Origin: Dictyobacter aurantiacus | GTDB taxonomy: Bacteria > Chloroflexota > Ktedonobacteria > Ktedonobacterales > Ktedonobacteraceae | DNA: 64,000 bases | Direction: 5' to 3' | NCBI RefSeq assembly: GCF_003967515.1 | Contig: NZ_BIFQ01000001.1 | Span: forward strand, 496,001-560,000 | Shown: positions 1 through 9,004 of the stretch, in pieces | Numbering within the stretch: the stretch's first letter is position 1 | Layout: each line of letters starts with the position of its first letter | Made by a program: the position numbers and the translations under genes | Notes under the pieces: model-generated | Told to the model about the DNA's origin: nothing | Seen by the model: the letters and a program-made list of their open reading frames with translations, nothing else | Database searches by the model: none

Positions 1-248
1 GTCCGGTGCTTCTTCTGGGGATACACTCCCTTGCAAACACCATCTCCTTTCTCTCACCGCTAGCTCTTTAGCATTGTATACCAACACATATTATAGTAGT
101 TCAAATCGTCCCAGAAAACAAATCAGCACAACGACATGTTACAGCTTCTCATGCATATAGCTCAACAAGCTGGCATTACTGAACTGTGCTTGCTTCGTTG
201 ATTAAAAAAGAGGGATCAATAACTATTTTCAGGTAGGAGAAATCTTCA

Positions 249-698
249 ATGTCTTCTGAATGGCAACGCGGTGAATATACTATCAGTACCGACAAACAAC
301 GCTTAGATATCGACGTGATCCATAACTTCCTCACCCGAGCATACTGGTCAATCGGCGTTCCACGCGAGACGGTGGAACGGGCTCTAGAACATTCAATGCC
401 CTTCGGGCTCTATAAAGATCAGGAGCAAATCGGCCTTGCGCGCATCGTTACCGATTATACAACCTTTGCTTATATCGCAGATGTCTTTATACTGGAACCT
501 TATCGTGGCCAGGGTCTCAGCAAATGGCTGATGGAGGTAATCCTGGCTCATCCTGATCTGCAGGGGTTGCGGCGCTGGCTCTTGATGACCAAAGATGCAC
601 ATGGCCTTTATCAACAGTTCGGCTTCAGCGCCCCCCATTATCCAGACCGCGTTCTGGAAATACTCAATCTCGATATCTATACTCACGCCAACGAATAG
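249..698 (+). CDS. GNAT-family N-acetyltransferase
   Basis: The 149-residue product is a single GNAT domain, which transfers an acetyl group from acetyl-CoA to an amine; the substrate cannot be told from sequence. The acetyl-CoA loop is visible as YRGQGLS (residues 85-91) after the beta strand ADVFILEP, and the family's C-terminal GLYQQFGF motif is at about 119-126. The length is normal for a stand-alone GNAT. The ATG at 249 follows AGGAG by 9 bases, which supports this start. It lies upstream of the sua5 gene in the same direction but 169 bases away, so co-transcription is uncertain. The opposite-strand frame across it is a shadow. Confidence 0.88.
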   Translation: MSSEWQRGEYTISTDKQRLDIDVIHNFLTRAYWSIGVPRETVERALEHSMPFGLYKDQEQIGLARIVTDYTTFAYIADVFILEPYRGQGLSKWLMEVILAHPDLQGLRRWLLMTKDAHGLYQQFGFSAPHYPDRVLEILNLDIYTHANE

Positions 699-867
699 GC
701 GGCGAGAGGGCGTGCAACAGTCAATCTTATACCTCTATGGAAAGCCCGGACAGGTGTTTGATCGGCAGGCAGCATGCGACTTTCATGAGCAATGGAAACG
801 TGCTATACTCAAGCAAAAAGTTACATGAATAAGCACAAGTTTTTTTCAGAGGAATAGAAACACATCC

Positions 868-1950
868 ATGCAGCAGCGAGAGACACGGATTATCCAGCTC
901 GATCCCAACCACCTGGACGAACCATATGCACGGCAGCAGATCGAGTATGCGGCCCGGTTATTACGAGAAGGTGAGCTGGTAGTTTTGCCGACCGAGACGG
1001 TATATGGCCTGGGCGCCAACGCCTTCAATGCACAGGCAGCCGAGCAGATCTTCATCGCCAAGGGACGGCCCTTGAGCGATCCTTTAATCGTGCATATCGC
1101 TGATGAGCATGAACTGGAAAATATTGTGTCCCAGGTACCCGAAGCGGCCCGCAAGCTAGCCGCGGCTTTCTGGCCGGGACCCCTGACGATGATCATGCCG
1201 GCCGGTCCCCGCGTGCCCGGTCTGATTACCTCGGGACTCCCAAATGTCGCCGTACGCATGCCCGCCCATCCGATCGCCCGGGCCTTGATTCGCGCAGCGG
1301 GAGTGCCCGTAGCCGCTCCCAGCGCCAACCGCTTCATGCACGTCAGCCCCACCACCGCCCGGCACGCCTACACAGACCTCAAAGGACGTGTCCCCTTGAT
1401 CCTGGATGGTGGTCCCTGCACGGTGGGGGTTGAGTCTACCATCCTGGATCTCTGTGCCGAAATCCCTACCATCCTGCGCCCGGGCGGCGTTGGCCTGGAA
1501 GCGTTGCGCCGCGTACTTCCACAGGTACGGCCGCCACGAGCGGGACAGGTACACGACGAAGAAGAGGAGCTCACCCAGGCCCGAGTAGCCCCGGGACAGA
1601 TGCGCGTCCACTATTCTCCCAGCATACCAGCGTATCTGTTTGAGGGATCGGTAGCAGCTATGCGCCAGGCTATGCTGGCCGAGCTACAAACGCGCCAGGC
1701 GCGGGGGGAGCGCGTAGGGGTTTTGATCGCCGATGAGGACCTGAACACATTCCAGGAAAGCGGGGCCATTATCTACAGCCTGGGCCATACGCCCGAGCAA
1801 GTTGCCACTCACCTCTTCGCCGGTCTGCGCACCCTGGAAGATGCAGGCGTCAACGTCATCCTCTGCCGCAGCTTCGCAGAACAGGGATTGGGATTGGCCA
1901 TTCGCGACCGCCTGCTCAAGGCAGCTGGCAGCAAAGTCACAAAAGTCTAG
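868..1950 (+). CDS. Threonylcarbamoyl-AMP synthase (Sua5/YrdC family)
   Basis: It makes threonylcarbamoyl-AMP from threonine, bicarbonate and ATP, the first step of the t6A modification at position 37 of ANN-decoding tRNAs. The YrdC domain fills residues 20-215, with PTETVYGLG (41-49), KGRPLSDPL (65-73) and PSAN (151-154), which form the nucleotide and threonine pocket. The remaining 140 residues are a Sua5 C-terminal domain joined by an acidic linker, so this is the long Sua5 form (360 residues) rather than short TsaC. The stop lies 4 bases from the convergent end of the PucR gene. The start is the ATG at 868, with a rather distant AGAGGA before it. Confidence 0.93.
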   Translation: MQQRETRIIQLDPNHLDEPYARQQIEYAARLLREGELVVLPTETVYGLGANAFNAQAAEQIFIAKGRPLSDPLIVHIADEHELENIVSQVPEAARKLAAAFWPGPLTMIMPAGPRVPGLITSGLPNVAVRMPAHPIARALIRAAGVPVAAPSANRFMHVSPTTARHAYTDLKGRVPLILDGGPCTVGVESTILDLCAEIPTILRPGGVGLEALRRVLPQVRPPRAGQVHDEEEELTQARVAPGQMRVHYSPSIPAYLFEGSVAAMRQAMLAELQTRQARGERVGVLIADEDLNTFQESGAIIYSLGHTPEQVATHLFAGLRTLEDAGVNVILCRSFAEQGLGLAIRDRLLKAAGSKVTKV

Positions 1951-1954
1951 TAGC

Positions 1955-3586
1955 TCAGTGCTTTTTAAGATGGTGAATTTTGAGGGCGATCTGCAGCGCC
2001 AGTCGCAGCTCGGGATCTTCGAGTGAGCGGCCAAGCAGGGCTTCGATGCGATTGAGGCGATAGAGCAGAGAGTTACGATGAAAATGCATGGTGCGTGCCA
2101 TCTCGCTGAGATTGCCGTTGCAGCGGAAGAAGCCTTCCAGCGTCTCAACGTAGGTGCTATCGTTATTGAGCAGCGGGCCTAGCGTCTCATAGTAAAAATC
2201 ATCCAGCTCACTATGCCCATTGAGATGGAAGAGCAGGCGATAAATGCCCAGGCGGGCAAACGAGTGCATGTTCCCCTCGCCAAAGAGACGGCGTCCGATC
2301 TCCAGCGCTTGTTGCGCTTCGCGGAAGGAGAGAGGGAGACCCTGCAGATTCTTCGCGATCCGTCCAATGCCACAGGAATAGATCGGGCGCGCGGTGCCAT
2401 TATTTTTCTGGGAAGAGATGCGAAAGACGACGCGCTCCAGGCGCGAATAGAGCGAATTTTCAAGCTCCCGCTCGTTCTCACTCTGATCGTCAAAAGGCGG
2501 CAGAGGCAGGATCGCGATCACGCGGCGGGCCTCGCTCTGTACCCAGCAAGCTGGCCATTCGCGCAAAAGCTCTTCGCGAACGCGCTTATTCCACTGGGCA
2601 TAGGCACTACTGCTCGAAAAATCATGCTCACCAGGCGAAATCTCAAACACGACGATGGACTGTGGGGTCGTTAAATCATAGCCCAGCAAGCGGGCACGCG
2701 CCATCATCTCTTCGGGCTGCTGATAGTGGCCCTGAATAACATCAGTAAACGCTTCGACCTGGTAGCGGCTCTCAACCTCGGTGCGATCGCGTTCACGCGC
2801 GAACTCAATGGCGATAATCGGAGTAGCCTGCCCCAGAATGATGCGCTCCAGATAATCGAAATCGCTCTCGTTACCGATCAGAGAAAGATAACCAGCGATC
2901 TCATGGCGGCTACTGGGGATCGGTTCCACCACGCGCAGCAGCCCCTGACGCCGGAGCTGTTCATCGGTCAGTGGACTGGGCAATGTCAGAGGGGTAGCAT
3001 TGGCTGGTGCCGCCTGCAGACGCACATGCTGATCAGCATCCTGGATCACCACCCACTTACCGCGATTGGTCGCAAGATACTCACAGACACCCTGAATACC
3101 AGCCCCTTGCAAACTTAATTGCATCAACTGGCTGGCAATCTCGGTTGCTTTACGCTCGGTTTCGCCACGAAAACTCACCACGAACGTGATCACTTCCCGC
3201 TCAATCTCTTCAAGCAGAGCATTGAGCGGAAGCAAAATCAGAGGCAGATGCATCTGATCGGCGAAATCTCGCGCTTCCGCACCCAAAGCCTCCACAGACG
3301 GCGCAGCAACCGCAACAACCGCTACGCCAGCCTGGTGCAGACTCTTCAGGAGATGGGGGAGGGTTTCATCCAGGCGCCGTAACTGTGACAGCGTCAGTAA
3401 AGCGAGCTCTCCGCCCTGCACGCTTTCGAATGCAGGCAAGCGAGAACGCATACGACACGCCCACGTGACACGACGCTCCAGACCCCCTCCGCCAGCTACT
3501 AATTGTGCGTCACGTGAGGCGAGCAGAGTCAAGATGTTTCGGACTGAAGCCGAAGATTGTGATTGCGACGGGGATAAACTGCTCAT
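1955..3586 (-). CDS. PucR-family transcriptional regulator
   Basis: The 543-residue product has an N-terminal PucR-type sensor domain (about residues 12-150, beginning VRNILTLLASRDAQLVAGG) and a C-terminal PucR helix-turn-helix (about 475-540, with GNLSEMARTMHFHRNSLLYR). This domain order is typical of regulators of purine, amine or other nitrogen-compound catabolism. The middle holds the weakly conserved GGDEF-like region of the family. It is last in a minus-strand run after paaK, miaB, a TPR gene and a small basic gene, none of which is an obvious target. The effector is unknown. Confidence 0.88.
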   Translation of the reverse strand: MSSLSPSQSQSSASVRNILTLLASRDAQLVAGGGGLERRVTWACRMRSRLPAFESVQGGELALLTLSQLRRLDETLPHLLKSLHQAGVAVVAVAAPSVEALGAEARDFADQMHLPLILLPLNALLEEIEREVITFVVSFRGETERKATEIASQLMQLSLQGAGIQGVCEYLATNRGKWVVIQDADQHVRLQAAPANATPLTLPSPLTDEQLRRQGLLRVVEPIPSSRHEIAGYLSLIGNESDFDYLERIILGQATPIIAIEFARERDRTEVESRYQVEAFTDVIQGHYQQPEEMMARARLLGYDLTTPQSIVVFEISPGEHDFSSSSAYAQWNKRVREELLREWPACWVQSEARRVIAILPLPPFDDQSENERELENSLYSRLERVVFRISSQKNNGTARPIYSCGIGRIAKNLQGLPLSFREAQQALEIGRRLFGEGNMHSFARLGIYRLLFHLNGHSELDDFYYETLGPLLNNDSTYVETLEGFFRCNGNLSEMARTMHFHRNSLLYRLNRIEALLGRSLEDPELRLALQIALKIHHLKKH

Positions 3587-3625
3587 AACTCACACGCAAA
3601 CTAGCAGTGCATAAAGTAATACAAA

Positions 3626-3739
3626 TTAACGGCGAGCTGTTGCGGGAGCCGAAGCGGCCTTCTGAGCACGCTGCTTCTCTTTCAGCTTTCTCGCTTTTTG
3701 TAAATGCTTATGCCAGGCAACTTTCTTTGTCTTGTTCAT
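3626..3739 (-). CDS. Small basic protein, 37 residues
   Basis: This short frame reads from ATG at 3739 to TAA at 3626 and starts MNKTKKVAWHKHLQKARK. About a third of the residues are Lys or Arg, with a helix-prone KARKLKEKQRAQKAA stretch and an Ala/Pro tail ending TARR. GAAAGG lies upstream of the start. It sits 29 bases after the TPR gene and 39 bases before the PucR gene, all on the minus strand. The composition resembles very small ribosome-associated proteins such as the COX24/bS22 type, but no family can be proven by eye. It is too short to appear in most gene scans. Confidence 0.5.
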   Translation of the reverse strand: MNKTKKVAWHKHLQKARKLKEKQRAQKAASAPATARR

Positions 3740-3768
3740 TGTATTATACAACCTTTCATCTAAAAATG

Positions 3769-4584
3769 TTACTCTTCGATATCGGAATTACCCTCAAATT
3801 CGAACTCGTTCAGATCTTCGGAGTCGTCACCACCATCGTAGTACTCATCATCGGTCCCCATTTCGTCATCCTCGTCGCGGTCATGACGCAAAATGGAGTC
3901 CTTGATATAAGCACGAACGGTGTCGCCACTCCCTTGAGAGGGGAAGCTGACGGTACCAAACATATTGGGATGCTGATACTCTTCGCGAATAATGATGCGA
4001 ACAAGATGCAGATCCAGGGTCAGAATACCTGCGGCATACCGATTGCCTTCTTTGATATAGCTGATCAAACGGCCCGCCAGACGAGGCTCAACCTGACCAA
4101 TCGTCTCTTCGGCCGCATTGCGCACCAACAAACGATGGCTATCGACAACCAGATTAACGCGATCCCCGACACCCAGACGTGAGAGAACAGGAGCGGGGCC
4201 CAGGTTTATCAGTTCGGTTGTGCCGGTCTTGCCCGTCTCTTCAATGAAGAGCCGTGGATCGATACGATCTACACCAACGGGTCCAGGAGCGGATGCATCC
4301 TGCAACGTCTGCAAGCGATCCAGATTCTTCCTGGCAATAGTGTTTGCCGGGCTATATTTTAAGGTCTGTGAATACGCTTGTCGAGCCTCAGAATACTGGC
4401 CCAACTCACTATACGCCTTGCCCAAACGATTGTACGCATCTGGTTCCTGGGAAAACATATTGAGAATATTCTTATTCGTCAACACCGCTTCTCCCCACTG
4501 GCCTTCTTGAGCCTGCCGGATCGCCAGATCGGTCCACTGCTTCTTCAGTCGTAACTTTTCTTCAGCAGACATTGCTTGTGTCAT
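3769..4584 (-). CDS. TPR-repeat protein
   Basis: The 271-residue product starts at the ATG at 4584, which follows GGAGGAGG; an upstream in-frame ATG lies inside that ribosome-binding site and is unlikely. The N-terminal part (about residues 10-100) contains tandem tetratricopeptide repeats, for example AVLTNKNILNMFSQEPDAYN and RLGKAYSELGQYSEARQAYS, which mediate protein contacts. The middle and end (about 110-230) form an unrecognised beta-rich domain, and the tail is strongly acidic (DEDDEMGTDDEYYDGGDDSE). There is no signal peptide, so it is probably cytoplasmic. It lies between miaB and the small basic gene on the same strand. Its function is not known. Confidence 0.8.
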   Translation of the reverse strand: MTQAMSAEEKLRLKKQWTDLAIRQAQEGQWGEAVLTNKNILNMFSQEPDAYNRLGKAYSELGQYSEARQAYSQTLKYSPANTIARKNLDRLQTLQDASAPGPVGVDRIDPRLFIEETGKTGTTELINLGPAPVLSRLGVGDRVNLVVDSHRLLVRNAAEETIGQVEPRLAGRLISYIKEGNRYAAGILTLDLHLVRIIIREEYQHPNMFGTVSFPSQGSGDTVRAYIKDSILRHDRDEDDEMGTDDEYYDGGDDSEDLNEFEFEGNSDIEE

Positions 4585-4664
4585 TAAAGCCTCCTCCAAC
4601 TTCGTGGATATGTTGTGTTGTATAGCTTACGCACTTAAACAAAAAGCACGCACGATAACGCAAC

Positions 4665-6173
4665 TTATAGTACAACCGCCTCACCTTGTAATGACCAGGC
4701 TGTGGCCCGTTCGATGCGCACGTGTACAAAGTCGCCGGGTTGAAAAACACGCTGACCCTCGGATGATGTGCTATCCGGCACGGGGCAGAACACCAGTTTA
4801 TTGCCGCGGTTGCGTCCCTTCAACTGCTGGCGCCCATGCGTCATATTTGTGTCCTCAACCATCACTTCCTCTACCTTCCCCACATAAGACTGATTCAGTT
4901 CAAACGCGATCTTACCCTGAATTTCCTCCACGGCATGCAGACGGCGCTTCTTTTCTGCCAGGGGAACATCATCCTCCCAGCGGGCCGCGACCGTTCCAGG
5001 ACGCACCGAGTAAGCAGCGACATGAACGACATCAAAACGGATCTTCTCCAACAAATCCAACGTATGCTGGAACTCTTCTTCAGTTTCACCGCAGAAACCG
5101 ACAATAATATCAGTCGACAAGGTAATATCTGGCCACAGCTCGCGCACGCGCTCAATGCGCTCGACGTACTCATCCAGGGAATAACCCCGCTTCATACGCT
5201 TGAGCATGGCATCGTCGCCGGACTGGACCGGGATATTGAGATGCTCACATACCTTTGGAAGATGCGCCATGCGCTCAATCATACTATCCGTCATGTGGCG
5301 CGGATAGGAGGTCATAAAACGAATGCGCTCCAACCCATCGATCTCGCTTAAATTGGTCATCAGATCCGCCAGGTCGGGCTGATCGGGCAGGTCCAGACCA
5401 TAGGCCTCGACGGTTTGACCCAGCAGGGTCAATTCTTTAGCGCCCTTATCTACCAGCGATCGAGCCTCGATCATCAGCTCATCCATCGGACGGCTACGCT
5501 CACGCCCCCGGCGATAAGGCACGATACAATATGTACAGACCTTATTGCACCCAAGGACGATCGGCAGCCAGGCGCTCGGGCTCGCCTTGGCCGGCTCTAT
5601 CTTAGTCGGATAATGGGCGATACGCTCCCCAGGCTTAGGGGTAATAGCCATGGGAAGCACCGTACGCTTACCGGCACGGCTGGTGGAGGTCGCAAATGTA
5701 GGCAGGTCAGGAAAGACGGGGATCTCATCGTCTGTCGTCTCATCGCTGGCATCGGGCATAAATTCAATGTCCAGGCAGCCGGCGCCGGAGATAAGGGTCC
5801 ATCGCTCTTCCAAAAAACGCGGTAAAATATCTGCATGCTCAACCTTCATAAAAAGATCGATATGCGGATAGCGCTTTTCCAGCGCATCGATCGTCTTCTG
5901 GTTGCCAATCATGCATCCCATTAAAGCCACCAGAAGATCGCTACGCTCGTTCTTGGCCCGTTTCAATTGAGCAAGCAGATTATGCGCCTTCTCCTCGGGT
6001 GCTTGCCGCACGCTACAGGTGTTCAGCACAACCAGATTGGCCTGCTCCATGCTGGCTTCTTCCCACCCTAATTCATCAAGCATAGTCTGAATGCGCTGAG
6101 AGTCAGCCTGATTCATTTGACAGCCAACTGTCCAGATATGATATTTTCCCCGTGGAATACTAATTGTGGTCAT
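4665..6173 (-). CDS. miaB: tRNA-2-methylthio-N6-dimethylallyladenosine synthase MiaB
   Basis: It is a radical-SAM methylthiotransferase that adds a methylthio group to i6A37 of tRNAs reading UNN codons. The N-terminal UPF0004 domain has its three iron-sulfur cysteines at 18 (TVGCQMNQ), 53 (NTCSVR) and 87 (MGCMIG). The radical-SAM cluster motif CNKVCTYC is at 209-216, and a TRAM RNA-binding domain closes the protein (about 430-500). At 502 residues it is longer than usual because of an acidic, proline-rich insertion at about 125-200 between the two cluster domains. The start follows GAGAGG. It probably shares a transcript with the TPR gene 80 bases downstream. Confidence 0.95.
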   Translation of the reverse strand: MTTISIPRGKYHIWTVGCQMNQADSQRIQTMLDELGWEEASMEQANLVVLNTCSVRQAPEEKAHNLLAQLKRAKNERSDLLVALMGCMIGNQKTIDALEKRYPHIDLFMKVEHADILPRFLEERWTLISGAGCLDIEFMPDASDETTDDEIPVFPDLPTFATSTSRAGKRTVLPMAITPKPGERIAHYPTKIEPAKASPSAWLPIVLGCNKVCTYCIVPYRRGRERSRPMDELMIEARSLVDKGAKELTLLGQTVEAYGLDLPDQPDLADLMTNLSEIDGLERIRFMTSYPRHMTDSMIERMAHLPKVCEHLNIPVQSGDDAMLKRMKRGYSLDEYVERIERVRELWPDITLSTDIIVGFCGETEEEFQHTLDLLEKIRFDVVHVAAYSVRPGTVAARWEDDVPLAEKKRRLHAVEEIQGKIAFELNQSYVGKVEEVMVEDTNMTHGRQQLKGRNRGNKLVFCPVPDSTSSEGQRVFQPGDFVHVRIERATAWSLQGEAVVL

Positions 6174-6357
6174 TTCAGAGCCTCTCTTCGAGCATCAATA
6201 GCCTGTGTAGTAGCATATGGGATATCTTTTACCTACTCGTCCTTATTCTAGGATGGACGGTATTATACACCATGTAAGGTTGCCTGTCACCATTCTAGCG
6301 TGCAGATTTTTGATCAATCGTGTACTGTGTCTGGAACAACAGTACACGATTGCTGAC

Positions 6358-7707
6358 TTATTTCTTTGGGCGCCGATCTTCTACCCGTGCGCTGGCAGTC
6401 TTGGATTCGCCTCCGGTAGCTCGAGGTAAGCTATCCTGAGGCACGAGCTCAACTTTCGGGGTGTTACCGGTAATCGATTTAACGGCGGCGGCCATGCGCC
6501 CCTGAAGCGACGTAACACGCTCCGCGTCCTCAAGCACCGAGCTATCATTGACTTCGACCTTCAGAGCGAAGGTGTCGAGATCATTTTTGCGATCGACGAT
6601 AATGCGGAAGTTCGAGGCAGTCTCCGGAAACTGTACCAGCGCGGCCTCTACCTGGCTGGGGAAGACGATCAGGCCGCGAATTGAGACGGCATCATCGCTA
6701 CGCCCCTTGATGGCCGCGATTTTGGGATGGGTGCGACCGCAGGCGCAACGCTCCTCCCACCAGAGGCGAGAGAGATCGCGGCTGCGATAGCGGATCATGG
6801 CGCTACCATCGCCCGTCAGCCACGTCCAGACCAGTTCACCATCGGTACCCTCCTCAACCGGTTCACCGGTCTCGGGATTGATGCACTCGACCAGGAAGCT
6901 ATCAGCCCAGGCATGCATGCCATCGCGCACCTCGCACTCACAGGTCATACCGGGTCCAAGGAACTCGGTCATCCCGAACTCATCATAAGCGGTAATGCCA
7001 AAGAGGTTCTCGATCTTCTGACGCGTCTCCCACGGCCACGGCTCGGCTCCGAACAGACCAATCTTTAACTGCGTATCCTTGAAATCCAGCCCCTGCTCGG
7101 CCGCCTTATTACCAACATAGAGGCCGACCGAAGGCGTCATACAAAAAGCCTTGACCCCGAAGTCCCTGATAAAATCGAACATGCGCTCATACTGGCGAGC
7201 ATCGGAACCCATCGGAATGGACATCACATCCATAGCCATCGCGCCATAATGGAAGCCAAAGCCCCCCGTTGGCAGGCCATAGCCATAGCAGTTCATCAAC
7301 ACATCGCCTGGACGCAGACCCACCATCCACAGCTCACGCGCATTTAAATCGGCCCAGTTCTGAATATCCTTTTTGGTCGCGAAGACCGGCACGCTCTTGC
7401 CGGTGGTTCCACTGGTCGCATGCAGTTGAAGCGCACCCCCTTCACCACCCATCGAACGCATCGCCGTCCCCAGGGGGTATGCGGCGCGCACCGTCTTCTT
7501 CTCCAGAAAAGGAAGCTTACGAATATCATCTAACGTACGGATATCAGAAGGCTTCACACCAGCTTCATCATAGAGATTTCGATAGAATTGATTTTGCGTA
7601 TACGCGCGCTCAACGATGGCCTGAAGTCGCTCCAGTTGCAGCGCCTGTAGCTTCTGCTTCGGTAGCGTCTCCATCTCCTCATTAAAGAACTTGCGATGAC
7701 TTACCAC
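6358..7707 (-). CDS. paaK: Phenylacetate-CoA ligase
   Basis: It is an ATP-dependent ligase of the adenylate-forming family that activates phenylacetate (or a related aryl acid) as the CoA thioester. The phosphate-binding loop ATSGTTGKS is at residues 97-105, and the YDEFGMTEF acyl-adenylate motif is near residue 240. The C-terminal hinge domain is present, with a basic tail. The start is a GTG at 7707, placed 7 bases after GGAGG. No other paa genes are nearby, so in this window it stands alone. It could supply CoA esters to a degradation route encoded elsewhere. Confidence 0.9.
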   Translation of the reverse strand: MVSHRKFFNEEMETLPKQKLQALQLERLQAIVERAYTQNQFYRNLYDEAGVKPSDIRTLDDIRKLPFLEKKTVRAAYPLGTAMRSMGGEGGALQLHATSGTTGKSVPVFATKKDIQNWADLNARELWMVGLRPGDVLMNCYGYGLPTGGFGFHYGAMAMDVMSIPMGSDARQYERMFDFIRDFGVKAFCMTPSVGLYVGNKAAEQGLDFKDTQLKIGLFGAEPWPWETRQKIENLFGITAYDEFGMTEFLGPGMTCECEVRDGMHAWADSFLVECINPETGEPVEEGTDGELVWTWLTGDGSAMIRYRSRDLSRLWWEERCACGRTHPKIAAIKGRSDDAVSIRGLIVFPSQVEAALVQFPETASNFRIIVDRKNDLDTFALKVEVNDSSVLEDAERVTSLQGRMAAAVKSITGNTPKVELVPQDSLPRATGGESKTASARVEDRRPKK

Positions 7708-7989
7708 AGAATATCCTCCAAATCCATCGCACTTTCATTCCCGGCAAGCGGCAAGTAGACTCCTGTATTTCTACCCATCGCGGGATATGATAGTATCAAC
7801 ATAGAAATATTTCGGTGCCTTCCTTCATTCAGGAAGAGGCATCAATAGTCAAAATATAGGGTATGCTTTAAAGAAAGGCTTATGCCTGGCACCCATTCTA
7901 CCATGGTCGCCTGATCACGTCCATTATAGGGCGGCAAAATAGGAGTGGGTGCCAGCAGGGTATAAGGGCATACAGGAGTATTTTTAGGC

Positions 7990-8643
7990 ATGACAGATAC
8001 AATTCGAGCCATCATCTGGGATCTGGACGGTGTCATCATCGACAGCGCAGAGGAGCACAAGCGCTCCTGGTACCGCCTGGCGGCAGAGGAAGGGCTCCCT
8101 TTTAGCGATCAGCAATTCTACGATACATTCGGCATGCGTAATGACGCCATCATACCCATCCTGTGGAACATCACCGACAAAGCACGTGTGCAGGAGCTGG
8201 CGGATAAAAAAGAAGCCTACTTCCGAGAGTTTGTGCGCGATACGGCCGCTCCCCTGCCAGGGGCCATTGAGCTGCTGGCCGGCCTGAAGGCCGGAGGCTA
8301 CAAGCAAGCGCTGGCCTCCTCAACCCCCATCAAAAATATCGAAGTCATCAGTGAAGCCCTGGGACTCAAGAGATACCTCAGCGCGCTCGTCTCAGGCGAG
8401 ACCGTTCCTCATGGCAAGCCAGCCCCCGACGTTTTTCTCAAGGCGGCCGCCGAGCTGGGCATAGAACCAGCCCACTGCCTGGTCATCGAAGACGCCGTCG
8501 CGGGCGTTGAAGCCGCCCATCGCGGAGGCATGTACTGCATCGCTGTCGCCGGAGAAAGGGACCTCCCCGGACTCAAGGCCGCCGAGCTCATGGTCAAAGA
8601 CCTCACACAGGTTAGCCCTGAAATTATCCGTGATCTCGCTTGA
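7990..8643 (+). CDS. HAD-superfamily phosphatase/phosphomutase (beta-phosphoglucomutase-like)
   Basis: The 217-residue product shows all four HAD motifs: nucleophile motif IWDLDGVIIDS (Asp11 and Asp13), a helical cap with the AEEHKRSW start, the ASST motif II in LASSTPIKNI, the motif III lysine in HGKPAPDVF, and the metal-binding acidic pair in LVIEDAVAGVEAA. The cap type and DGV(I/V)xDS signature match the beta-phosphoglucomutase and sugar-phosphatase branch. The substrate is unknown. The start has AGGAG upstream. It ends 55 bases before the selenocysteine tRNA. Confidence 0.88.
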   Translation: MTDTIRAIIWDLDGVIIDSAEEHKRSWYRLAAEEGLPFSDQQFYDTFGMRNDAIIPILWNITDKARVQELADKKEAYFREFVRDTAAPLPGAIELLAGLKAGGYKQALASSTPIKNIEVISEALGLKRYLSALVSGETVPHGKPAPDVFLKAAAELGIEPAHCLVIEDAVAGVEAAHRGGMYCIAVAGERDLPGLKAAELMVKDLTQVSPEIIRDLA

Positions 8644-8698
8644 CAGGCACCTTAAAGCGTGGCATCATGAAAAGGTAGCGCAGCTACAACAACATCAT

Positions 8699-8794
8699 GG
8701 AGGTGTAGGGGCCCCGGTGGGTCTCACCGTCTTCAAAACGGCTGGGGGGGCGCTCGGCGCGTTCCCCGGTGGGTTCGACTCCCATACGCCTCTG
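8699..8794 (+). tRNA. selC: Selenocysteine tRNA, anticodon UCA
   Basis: A 96-base cloverleaf with the features of bacterial tRNA-Sec. The acceptor stem is 8 bp (8699-8706 with 8786-8793, including G-U pairs) and the T stem 5 bp around the TTCGACT loop, giving the 13-bp 8/5 helix peculiar to tRNA-Sec. The D stem is 6 bp (GGGGCC with GGTCTC). The anticodon loop CTTCAAA (8731-8737) carries TCA at 8733-8735, which reads UGA. A long GC-rich extra arm follows. The discriminator is G, and CCA is not encoded. The top of the anticodon stem has one A-C mismatch. selA, selB and selD are not in this window. Confidence 0.93.
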
Positions 8795-8813
8795 TTATCC
8801 TCTTTTCATAACA

Positions 8814-8880
8814 TTTGGGATTTCCACTGTAACTCCGAAATGAAATAAGATTCCATCGTAACTCCGAAAAAAGTAAAAAA
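8814..8880. repeat. Two direct copies of a TTCCA-NN-GTAACTCCGAAA motif (left outer repeats)
   Basis: The motif TTCCACTGTAACTCCGAAA is at 8822-8840 and TTCCATCGTAACTCCGAAA at 8851-8869. A third copy lies in inverted orientation at 15770-15788, beyond the second IS630 copy. Positions 8851-8878 and 15761-15788 match in inverted orientation at 27 of 28 bases. Several direct repeats at one end and an inverted copy at the other resemble the multiple terminal repeats of IS21-type elements. No istA or istB gene is present, so this is a remnant at most. Confidence 0.6.
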
Positions 8881-9004
8881 TAGAGAAATTTTTTTCTATC
8901 ATATAAGCCATCTATTACAGATATGTAATCAATAGTCATTTTATTTTTATTGACCTCAGCATAAGGTTCTAAAGTCGTCCATACTCAAACCGATAAAAGG
9001 AGGT

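Noticed and set aside
1..43. Possible partial minus-strand gene start at the left edge
   Set aside because: Only about 14 codons are visible and the AAAGGAG directly abuts the ATG, so it cannot be judged.
7884..7955. Inverted repeat CTGGCACCCA ... TGGGTGCCAG upstream of the HAD gene
   Set aside because: The loop is about 50 bases and there is no promoter or U-run link, so no function can be assigned.
8795..9004. UGA-interrupted selenoprotein frame beside tRNA-Sec
   Set aside because: No frame continuing through TGA with a redox motif was found near the tRNA.
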